Positions 11,497-17,585 of a DNA stretch of 17,585 nucleotides are shown here, piece by piece (position 1 is the first letter of the stretch; each line of letters starts with the position of its first letter). The notes below the pieces were generated by a model. The model worked only from the letters and a program-made list of their open reading frames with translations, searched no databases and was not told the DNA's origin. The translations under genes and the position numbers were made by a program. Source of the DNA: Candidatus Peregrinibacteria bacterium (GTDB lineage Bacteria > Patescibacteriota > Gracilibacteria > UBA1369); assembly GCA_014729615.1 (NCBI GenBank), contig WJJQ01000004.1, positions 1-17,585 of the forward strand, read 5' to 3'.

Positions 11497-13920
11497 TCAC
11501 TCTGCAAGAACCTTCGCTCTTTGATTTTTAATTTTTCGACGATATCCAAAATACCCGATTATAAGATAAATCAATATGATCGATATCAATCCACCCAACA
11601 AAATCGAGTTAAATTCTATGCCAAAAAAATAAATTTCCGCCAAAAATGTCACGATTGCGAAAATACTTAAGGCATAGGACAAAATCCAAAGCAATGTAGT
11701 GGCTCGAAGCCCCGGAAAACTTCGGCGGGCTATTCTTAAAACCAGTCCCACGACAACAAACAAAGAAATCACACCCAAATAAAGCATTAAATCGACATAA
11801 AAGTTGTTTGATACGGCGGAATTACCTCTTAACAGCTGATACATAACATAGGGATGCGATGACCAGAAAACAACCGTGGCGGCCGCAATAATCCCAAAAT
11901 ATAACTTTCTCTTCCAAAAACTTCTGGTCACTTTCTTTACACCTTCAATATGTTCAAGGTTTTCACACATAATTGAAACCTGAGAAAAGTTTTTCACGCA
12001 GACTTTGAGTTTACAAACAAAATCCTTTTTAAAAAGTGACAAATAGGCGGATGTTCGCAATACACTTAAATCAAGTTCCGCCATAATATTTAGAATTTTT
12101 TTCAATTGTCCCACGGCATCGCGACTGACTATTTTAATGTTTACCACCGTAAAATCTTTCGGTTTCCCATAAAAGAGCTTTTCAAATAAGTTCTTTTTTC
12201 GTCGTTCAACGTTATCTTTATGCGGGAAAAGCGCTTCCACATAATCTCTTGGCCTTAACGAGCCTTCTCCAATAGCTTCTTTAATGTCCTCAATGCTTTT
12301 AAAACGCTCACTTCCTTCATTGTAATCTTTAATTTTTTTTGAAGGAATATCTTTAATTAAACCCAAACCGGCACGATCCAGCTCTTTTTGCAATAATTTG
12401 TCGCCCGTCTCTATTTTTTTATATTTGGTTTGTCGTTTTAAATAAGCCAAAATTTTGTTCTTGGCAGAGTTGGTTTTTACAAATTCAAGCCATGAACGAT
12501 TGGGCCCCCTTTGCATATCAGATGTGACAATATTCACAATGTCACTGCTTTTTAACCTCGTTGTAATGGGTGCGGGGCGGCCGTTGATTTCGGCTTTGAT
12601 TGCCCTGTGCCCAACTTCCGTGTGAATTTCATAAGCCAAATCTACCGCTGATGCATTTTTTGGCAGGTCTATGACGTCACCTTTTGGGGTAAATACGAAA
12701 ATTCTGTCGTGAAAATAGTCATCTTTTAAGTCGTCAATAAAGTTTTCTTCACCGGTTTCACTTTCTTTTTCCGTTTGAATAATTTTGGAAATCCAATTGG
12801 CTCTTTCATCTTTTGTTAATTGTTTGTGTGATTTTTTGGACTCGTCGAAATAATAACTGGCGGCGATTCCATATTCAGCTTCAATATGCATTTTATGAGT
12901 TCGTATTTGAAATTCGACGTAAACTCCCTCCAGTCCGAAAACAGTTGTATGCAAACTCTGATAACCATTACGCTTTGGATTCGAAATATAGTCTTTAAAA
13001 ACGCCCGGTTTTTGCCTGAACATGGAATGAATAATACCAAGAACGTGATAACATTCCTTAATGTCGCGCACTATGATTCTGAGCGCAATGGTGCTGTCAT
13101 ACTCGTTCAGTCTGGTTACGTCCTGGTTAATTCTTTTATAAATACTGAACAAATGTCGGATTCTTCCATAAATAGTCGCGTGAATTTTATTTTTTTGCAG
13201 CTCGTCTTCCACCTTTTCAATCACCATGTGCTGAATTTTCTTGTGTTTTTCGTTGTTGCTGATCAAACGGTCGTGAACGATTTCATAATGCTCGGGGTAA
13301 AGATGCTTGAAGCACAAATTTTCCAATTCTACTTTTAACTCTTCAATTCCCAGGCCATTCGCTATGGGAACAAAAATTTCCAGAGTTTCTCTGGCAATTC
13401 GAGCCCTTTTTTCAGGCCTGTCTATGAAATGCAAAGTTCTCATATTATGCAAACGATCACACAGTTTAATTAAAATAATGCGCGGGTCTTCAACCGTATG
13501 CAGGAACATTTTTTTAAGGGAATCAACATGACGTTTGGCCATATCATGCTTGTATTGCACTTTTGACAATTTGGTTATCCCTTCAACCAAAAAAGCCACT
13601 TTTTCACCGAATTTATCGCGAATGTCTTCAATACTTTTTTCTGTATCTTCGGGTACGTCATGTAATAAAGCCGCAATCAGGGTATCTTCGTCAGCCCTTA
13701 ACGAAACCATTATTCTTACTGTCGCGAAAGGATGAATAATATACGGCTCGCCATTTTTTCGTTGTTGCCCGTTATGAGCAAAGGCGGCAAATTCATATGC
13801 CTTTAAAAAGCGTTTCTCGTTGAAATCGGGATTATATTTATTTATATTGCGCACCAATTCCATGGCATCTAAGCCATATTTGTCCTCTAGATTCTTAAGA
13901 AGAGCTTGCTTGGTGCTCAT
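11497..13920 (-). CDS. rel: Bifunctional (p)ppGpp synthetase/hydrolase Rel with C-terminal four-TM domain, 807 aa
   Basis: Rel makes and degrades the stringent-response alarmone (p)ppGpp. The HD hydrolase is intact: H63, H87-D88, E91-D92 and D155 (CDRLHNMRT). The synthetase is also intact, with GRIRHLFSIYKR, D275 in YDSTIALR, the KRNGYQSLHT stretch and E336 in VEFQIRT; the usual GIAAHW is GIAASYY. A TGS domain follows (about 405-466), then a helical linker and an ACT-like domain (about 589-665). The protein normally ends there. This one adds about 140 residues with four hydrophobic helices (about 673-695, 708-728, 742-766, 773-793) and positive loops RIARR and RRKIK on the predicted inside. 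I chose the ATG at 13920 over a TTG at 13926 because the promoter places transcription at that ATG. mnmA is divergent. Confidence 0.96.
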   Translation of the reverse strand: MSTKQALLKNLEDKYGLDAMELVRNINKYNPDFNEKRFLKAYEFAAFAHNGQQRKNGEPYIIHPFATVRIMVSLRADEDTLIAALLHDVPEDTEKSIEDIRDKFGEKVAFLVEGITKLSKVQYKHDMAKRHVDSLKKMFLHTVEDPRIILIKLCDRLHNMRTLHFIDRPEKRARIARETLEIFVPIANGLGIEELKVELENLCFKHLYPEHYEIVHDRLISNNEKHKKIQHMVIEKVEDELQKNKIHATIYGRIRHLFSIYKRINQDVTRLNEYDSTIALRIIVRDIKECYHVLGIIHSMFRQKPGVFKDYISNPKRNGYQSLHTTVFGLEGVYVEFQIRTHKMHIEAEYGIAASYYFDESKKSHKQLTKDERANWISKIIQTEKESETGEENFIDDLKDDYFHDRIFVFTPKGDVIDLPKNASAVDLAYEIHTEVGHRAIKAEINGRPAPITTRLKSSDIVNIVTSDMQRGPNRSWLEFVKTNSAKNKILAYLKRQTKYKKIETGDKLLQKELDRAGLGLIKDIPSKKIKDYNEGSERFKSIEDIKEAIGEGSLRPRDYVEALFPHKDNVERRKKNLFEKLFYGKPKDFTVVNIKIVSRDAVGQLKKILNIMAELDLSVLRTSAYLSLFKKDFVCKLKVCVKNFSQVSIMCENLEHIEGVKKVTRSFWKRKLYFGIIAAATVVFWSSHPYVMYQLLRGNSAVSNNFYVDLMLYLGVISLFVVVGLVLRIARRSFPGLRATTLLWILSYALSIFAIVTFLAEIYFFGIEFNSILLGGLISIILIYLIIGYFGYRRKIKNQRAKVLAE

Positions 13921-13926
13921 ACGCAA

Positions 13927-13955
13927 TTTATATTGAATTACACGAATTGTGTTAG
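13927..13955 (-). promoter_or_regulatory. rel promoter, predicted leaderless
   Basis: A -35 CTAACA (13955-13950), a 17-nt spacer and a -10 TATAAA (13932-13927). Only 6 nt separate the -10 from the ATG at 13920, so transcription should begin at or next to the A of the start codon. No ribosome-binding site could exist upstream. Confidence 0.55.
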
Positions 13956-13958
13956 GCC

Positions 13959-13987
13959 TTCATAATGTCATATGGCAAGTCTATAGT
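13959..13987 (+). promoter_or_regulatory. mnmA promoter, near-leaderless
   Basis: A -35 TTCATA (13959-13964), a 17-nt spacer and a -10 TATAGT (13982-13987). The expected start near 13994 leaves about 5 nt before the ATG at 13999. It is back-to-back with the rel promoter in a 78-bp gap. Confidence 0.5.
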
Positions 13988-13998
13988 CAAATTCCTTT

Positions 13999-15114
13999 AT
14001 GAGAAAAAATAGTAAAAAAGTATTGGTTGGCTTATCGGGCGGACTGGATTCCACTGTAACGGCCTTTCTGCTCAAAGAGCAGGGTTATGATGTTATAGGG
14101 ATTCATTTGAATTTTTGGACTGATCCACTTGTTAAAGATGATAAGGGGGGGAGTATGCCTCAAAACAAATGCTGCACTATTGACGGAATTATGAGGGTAC
14201 GTCAAATAGCGCATCAAATGGGGGTCCCTTTTTATGTATTAAATTTTGAAGAAACGTTCAAAGAAAGGGTTGTAGATTATTTTTTAGATGGCTACGCCAA
14301 GGCTGAAACACCTAATCCCTGCATTGAATGTAACAGGCATATTAAGTTCGGATTCTTTTTTGAAAAAATGAAAGAATTGGGTGCGGATTATATAGCCACT
14401 GGACATTACGCCAAAATAATAAAAAATGGGAGATCATTTGAAATGCATTTACCCAAAGACATGAACAAAGATCAAACCTATTTCTTGTACACATTAAATC
14501 AGGATAAGTTGAAGCATGTGCTTTTCCCGCTCGGCGACTTGACCAAAGAAGAGGTTAGAAAATTGGCCAAAAAATATGGCATTCACGAAGTTGAGAAACA
14601 AAAGGAAAGTCAAAATATTTGCTTTTTTCCGGAAAAAACACCAAAGCAATTTTTAAATCGACATTTGAACAAAAAAATAGTACACAATGGCCCCATTTTG
14701 ACAGTAGAAGGCAAAAAAATTGGTTCTCACCACGGTCTAATCAATTATACTTTGGGACAAAGAAAAGGGCTGGGAATAGGCGGTATAAAAGGCTACGAAC
14801 ATCTTGAGGGCGAAGGATGGTATGTTGTTAAACTCGACAAAGAACAAAACGCCGTGATTGTTGGTCGTGAAAATGACCTTTATAAAGAAAAATTGCGTGC
14901 AACCAATTTGTCATTTACCGGGAAAGCTCCCAAATCCGGCATAAAAATTAAAGCAAAAATACGTTCAAGATTCCCAGCTCAGCCGGCCACGCTTGAAATT
15001 AAAGACAATAAAGCTGTTGTTACATTTGAAAAAAAGCAAAGGGCCATTACGCCCGGGCAATCTGTTGTTTTTTATGATGGAGACAAAGTTTTAGGTGGAG
15101 GAATTATTATTTAA
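13999..15114 (+). CDS. mnmA: tRNA-specific 2-thiouridylase MnmA, 371 aa
   Basis: MnmA activates U34 of tRNA-Lys, -Glu and -Gln with ATP and inserts sulfur (s2U34). It begins with the PP-loop GLSGGLDST (11-19; usually MSGGVDSS). The catalytic cysteines are both present: C108 in NPCIECN and C208 in SQNICFF, which are expected to form the disulfide/persulfide pair. CC at 58-59, TGHYAK, KDQTYFLY and the central GQRKGLGIGG region are all as expected, and the C-terminal beta barrel ends in GGGII. The length matches the family. The start at 13999 follows a near-leaderless promoter. No cysteine desulfurase or sulfur relay gene is in the window. The sortase gene downstream has its own promoter. Confidence 0.97.
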   Translation: MRKNSKKVLVGLSGGLDSTVTAFLLKEQGYDVIGIHLNFWTDPLVKDDKGGSMPQNKCCTIDGIMRVRQIAHQMGVPFYVLNFEETFKERVVDYFLDGYAKAETPNPCIECNRHIKFGFFFEKMKELGADYIATGHYAKIIKNGRSFEMHLPKDMNKDQTYFLYTLNQDKLKHVLFPLGDLTKEEVRKLAKKYGIHEVEKQKESQNICFFPEKTPKQFLNRHLNKKIVHNGPILTVEGKKIGSHHGLINYTLGQRKGLGIGGIKGYEHLEGEGWYVVKLDKEQNAVIVGRENDLYKEKLRATNLSFTGKAPKSGIKIKAKIRSRFPAQPATLEIKDNKAVVTFEKKQRAITPGQSVVFYDGDKVLGGGIII

Positions 15115-15115
15115 A

Positions 15116-15124
15116 TGCTATAAT
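15116..15124 (+). promoter_or_regulatory. Extended -10 promoter (TGCTATAAT) of the sortase gene
   Basis: A perfect extended -10 begins 2 nt after the mnmA stop codon. Transcription would start near 15131, about 16 nt before the ATG at 15147. No -35 match is seen at 17 nt. The nonamer is identical to that before the HNH remnant. Confidence 0.6.
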
Positions 15125-15146
15125 TTAAAACTGATTATAGGCATTT

Positions 15147-16037
15147 ATGACTCCAAAAAAGAAAAACCAAAAAAAAGCTGTCAATGTTCCCATTTCAGCG
15201 GATGAAAACAAAGAATCGTTTCAACTGCATATTGAAACGGCAAAAACCGCCAAGGAATCAGCTCCTACGAAAAAGGTGAAAAAAGAAACGGAAAGCGCCC
15301 CGCCCAAGAAAAAATCCGGCCTTGGCAGAAAATTATGGAACTTTTTGGAATGGGTTTCAGTTTCAGCGGTGATTTTTATAATCTTCTTTTTTGTCATGAA
15401 TTTCAGTTCATATTCCGAACTGCTTCAATTAAAGCTGGGAAGATTGTTTGGCACTTATCAACCCAACCCCTACATTGAAGGCCAGCTTGATGGCAACGGC
15501 GGTAACGCTGATGAGTCTCTATTGCCATATCGTGATTCCAGTGAACTGGCCAGACAAGAAATCCCACCTTTAAATTTAGATATTGCCCCACCGGATGATC
15601 GCGTCATCATCCCTCGAATCAATAAAAATGTTCCAATTGTGGGAGTAAGTACCGAAAATTTGGTTAAGCGCGATTGGACTGCGCTTGAAAATGACATTCA
15701 GGATGCTCTTCGCTACGGCGTTGTCCATTATCCCGGCACGGCGGAACCGGGTGAAACGGGCAATGTAGTGGTAACGGGGCACAGTTCCTACTTTCCATGG
15801 GACCCGGGACGCTTTAAAGACGTTTTTGCTTTGCTTCACGAAATAGTTGTTGGAGATCAGGTTGTTGTTTACAACGACCAGCAAAAACATATTTATGAAG
15901 TATATGAAACAAAGGTTGTTAATCCCGACCAGGTTGAGGTTTTAACTCAACAGGGGGATGATCGCTTAACCCTAATAACCTGTACCCCCGTAGGTACTAA
16001 TTTAAGAAGATTGATCGTTCTTGCGCGACCGATTTAA
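15147..16037 (+). CDS. Sortase (class D/E-like transpeptidase), 296 aa
   Basis: Sortases cut surface proteins at a C-terminal motif and join them to a cell-surface acceptor. Residues 1-66 form an unusually long, lysine-rich cytoplasmic tail. Residues 67-84 are the TM anchor. A linker (about 90-150) leads to the catalytic beta barrel (about 152-296). The triad is complete: H212 (VVTGHSSYF), C279 (LITCTP) and R288 (TNLRRLIV). The DRVIIPRI and GNVVVTGH strands and TCTPxGxNxxRL pattern resemble class D/E sortases. The ATG at 15147 follows an extended -10 promoter and a weak AGG. No adjacent substrate gene is present, but the protein at 4019-5053 has a sorting-signal-like tail. The stop is 9 nt from the stop of the convergent gene, with no clear terminator. 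Confidence 0.95.
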   Translation: MTPKKKNQKKAVNVPISADENKESFQLHIETAKTAKESAPTKKVKKETESAPPKKKSGLGRKLWNFLEWVSVSAVIFIIFFFVMNFSSYSELLQLKLGRLFGTYQPNPYIEGQLDGNGGNADESLLPYRDSSELARQEIPPLNLDIAPPDDRVIIPRINKNVPIVGVSTENLVKRDWTALENDIQDALRYGVVHYPGTAEPGETGNVVVTGHSSYFPWDPGRFKDVFALLHEIVVGDQVVVYNDQQKHIYEVYETKVVNPDQVEVLTQQGDDRLTLITCTPVGTNLRRLIVLARPI

Positions 16038-16046
16038 AAAACCAAT

Positions 16047-16658
16047 TTAAATGTCGGCCAACCGTTTAAGAAGCTCTTCCTCGCGGGCTTTTTCTTCTTC
16101 TTCATGGGCGGTTTCTCTTTCTGTCAAAGCTTTACGCTGTGCTTTTTGTTCAAATTCTTTCCATTCAAGCATGTGTTTCTCGTTCAATTTGTCCAGTTCT
16201 TGCTCATATTCTTTATCCAGTTGCGCCAATTGCTCTTTTTCACTTATTAAAATGTCTCTAAACTTGCGAATTTGGTCCTCTGTCATTATTGGTAAAATCT
16301 GAAACCAATAGTCTCGTTCATCTTCGTTCATAGATTCCGTTGTCTTTATCAGATCTTCCAGATCCGGGAATTTCTTTCTGACAATTTCGGGTACTTTAAA
16401 TTTTTGTGCCTTTTTTGCAGTAAAATCACCCATCATATCCTGGTCATCTAGAGCGAAAGAATTGTCCTGACCCGTGTTTGTGTTGATAATATCTTGTTTG
16501 GTCGGAGGAGTTGCCGGTTCTTCCGCATCAATGTCCATATCAATATCCATTTCATTGGGAATTGGTTTAGCGTCGCTGCCAATTTGTGCTTTTTTAACGG
16601 GTTTTTTGTTGTCATCTTGAGGATTCCCCCCCGCCGGTTGAATTTGTATGTCTGCCAT
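16047..16658 (-). CDS. Charged hypothetical protein with C-terminal coiled coil, 203 aa
   Basis: I cannot name this family. Residues 1-85 are polar, proline- and Asp-rich and probably disordered (including MDIDMDIDAEEP). Residues 86-135 look like a small folded helical unit (PEIVRKKFPDLEDLI, then ERDYWFQILPIM). Residues 136-200 are almost all Glu, Lys, Arg, Gln and Leu, which suggests a long coiled coil. There is no TM segment or signal peptide, so it is likely cytoplasmic. It starts 41 bp behind another charged hypothetical gene on the same strand, with its own promoter (16679-16707), and converges on the sortase. No SD is present. Confidence 0.8.
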   Translation of the reverse strand: MADIQIQPAGGNPQDDNKKPVKKAQIGSDAKPIPNEMDIDMDIDAEEPATPPTKQDIINTNTGQDNSFALDDQDMMGDFTAKKAQKFKVPEIVRKKFPDLEDLIKTTESMNEDERDYWFQILPIMTEDQIRKFRDILISEKEQLAQLDKEYEQELDKLNEKHMLEWKEFEQKAQRKALTERETAHEEEEKAREEELLKRLADI

Positions 16659-16678
16659 ATAAAGATATTATTCTAATT

Positions 16679-16707
16679 ATTATAAATTATTTTTCGATTT
16701 TAAGCAA
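16679..16707 (-). promoter_or_regulatory. Promoter of the coiled-coil protein gene
   Basis: A perfect -10 TATAAT (16684-16679) with a 17-nt spacer to TTGCTT (16707-16702), which overlaps the last codons of the upstream gene. The expected start is near 16672, about 13 nt before the ATG at 16658. Confidence 0.5.
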
Positions 16708-17585
16708 TGTTTTCGGCTTTATTGTCTTCATTGTCAGTCTTTTCTTCCACTTTCGATTTTTTCCAGTCATCTTTGTTTTCCACAATAAAACTTAACATAT
16801 TGGTTTTACCGTTTTTATCGGCTTCATTTACCAGTAAATCCTGTTTAAATTTGTTAAACTCATCCATAGAAAAACCTGAAGGAGGCTCATTCATTTTCAA
16901 AACTTTTTTAACTTTCAAATCCTTCAGGTCCTCCAGTTGTTTCTTTTCAAGGCCTGTGGCATCTGCCGCGTCTTTCAGCTCTTGCTCAATCTGTTCGGGT
17001 GATTTTTTATTGAACATGTTTATCATGTCGCCAATTTGCGTATCCAGATTTCTGGCAATAATAAAACCGGCGATTGCTCCCAATATTCCACCTTGCAATT
17101 TTAAATCTTGAAAAAATGCTTTTGGATCTTCAAATAGCAGTCCCCATTTGATTTCTTTGTCGCCTTCTTTCGGTGAAGATTCGCTTTCTTCAGCCTCGTT
17201 TTCCGGAGCTCCCGAAGTTTCGGGTGGTGTCAACTTGCTGTCCAATTCCTGTTTTTTGCCTAAAAAATCCATTTTTAAATGGTCGGGATTTTTGCTCCTT
17301 ACATATTTATCTAAACTTCCATCAATTGTACTTAAAAGAGCTTCATATTCTTTTTTCAAATCCGCGCTTATATTTGCATTGGCGAGTTTTTCTTCAATAT
17401 CTCTTCTTTGTACAATTATTTGAGAAGCGGCTTTTTTTGCCTTATCCAGTTTTGCCAGTTCTTCATTTGCTCTTTTTGGGTTGTCGTAAACAAGCGCCGC
17501 AAGCGCTTTTTCTTCGGCTCGAAAAAATTCAGCCAAAACATTTGGAAAATCATTTTGTTCCGCGCGAATTTGATCAAACCTTTCC
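16700..17585 (-). CDS. Charged hypothetical protein, C-terminal 294 residues (5' end beyond window)
   Basis: Unrecognised. The frame is open to the window edge, so the start lies outside; the TTG at 17536 is internal and not needed as a start. The visible part has a helical, Lys/Glu/Ala-rich N-terminal half that probably forms coiled coil. An acidic Pro/Glu/Ser linker follows (around 17160-17225), then a short Gly/Ala/Ile-rich hydrophobic stretch (GGILGAIAGFIIA, around 17050-17095) that might be a weak membrane-associating helix. After it come a second helical region (EQIEQELKDAADATG) and a Lys/Asp/Glu-rich tail. The same-strand gene downstream is similar in style, and the two may work together, which is only an inference. 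Confidence 0.83.
   Translation of the reverse strand, partial: ERFDQIRAEQNDFPNVLAEFFRAEEKALAALVYDNPKRANEELAKLDKAKKAASQIIVQRRDIEEKLANANISADLKKEYEALLSTIDGSLDKYVRSKNPDHLKMDFLGKKQELDSKLTPPETSGAPENEAEESESSPKEGDKEIKWGLLFEDPKAFFQDLKLQGGILGAIAGFIIARNLDTQIGDMINMFNKKSPEQIEQELKDAADATGLEKKQLEDLKDLKVKKVLKMNEPPSGFSMDEFNKFKQDLLVNEADKNGKTNMLSFIVENKDDWKKSKVEEKTDNEDNKAENIA

Noticed and set aside
12886..13338. 150-codon plus-strand ORF
   Set aside because: It is fully antisense to the HD and synthetase region of rel, whose motifs are clear. The ORF has no recognisable domain.
1..17585. CRISPR array, insertion sequence, prophage or toxin-antitoxin system
   Set aside because: No regularly spaced repeats, transposase or integrase motifs, or toxin-antitoxin pairs were seen. 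The only mobile-like trace is the HNH/tRNA scar.

Overview
The window looks like part of a small, AT-rich bacterial chromosome, most likely from the Candidate Phyla Radiation (Patescibacteria), possibly a Parcubacteria-type lineage. The evidence for this is indirect. Genes are tightly packed, convergent genes nearly touch or share stop bases, and there are almost no Shine-Dalgarno sites. There are many orphan surface or charged hypothetical proteins, and an HNH endonuclease remnant resembles a family I recall from such genomes. TGA is used as a normal stop (cdaA, rel), which argues against the TGA-as-glycine lineages. The taxonomic call is inference.

Layout. 1-1107 is the 3' part of purH. It converges on a small hypothetical gene (1104-1433, minus) followed by a mini-glutaredoxin (1476-1697, minus). 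1795-2136 is a small one-TM protein. 2300-3300 is a scar-like accessory patch. It holds a broken HNH endonuclease gene, a decayed copy of tRNA-Phe fused to the end of that gene, the intact tRNA-Phe (2985-3059, minus), and a stand-alone small RNA gene (about 3193-3296, plus) with its own promoter and intrinsic terminator. A membrane-anchored thermonuclease-like protein (3295-3846, minus) and a cupredoxin-fold surface protein (4019-5053, plus) follow.

5139-9439 is a plus-strand cluster: cdaA, cdaR/ybbR (4-nt overlap), aroD, ychF and a HisA-fold protein lacking HisA catalytic residues. CdaA makes c-di-AMP and CdaR is its extracytoplasmic regulator. Converging on this cluster is a minus-strand pair: a bifunctional Rel (p)ppGpp enzyme with an unusual four-helix membrane tail (11497-13920), and downstream of it a 668-residue orphan with a probable class I methyltransferase core (9442-11448). 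Divergent from rel are mnmA (tRNA U34 thiolation) and a sortase (15147-16037). The window ends with two minus-strand charged hypothetical proteins (16047-16658, and 16700 to the edge).

Themes. Two nucleotide second-messenger enzymes, both membrane-anchored, are encoded about 5.5 kb apart. Several promoters sit so close to their start codons that the mRNAs should be leaderless or nearly so (rel, mnmA, the 109-aa gene). A sortase and a surface protein with a sorting-signal-like tail are both present. The strongest candidates for something new are the small RNA at 3193-3296, the membrane-tailed Rel, the methyltransferase-like orphan, the HisA-fold protein without catalytic residues, and the tRNA-Phe/HNH scar. 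No CRISPR array, insertion sequence or defence system was seen.
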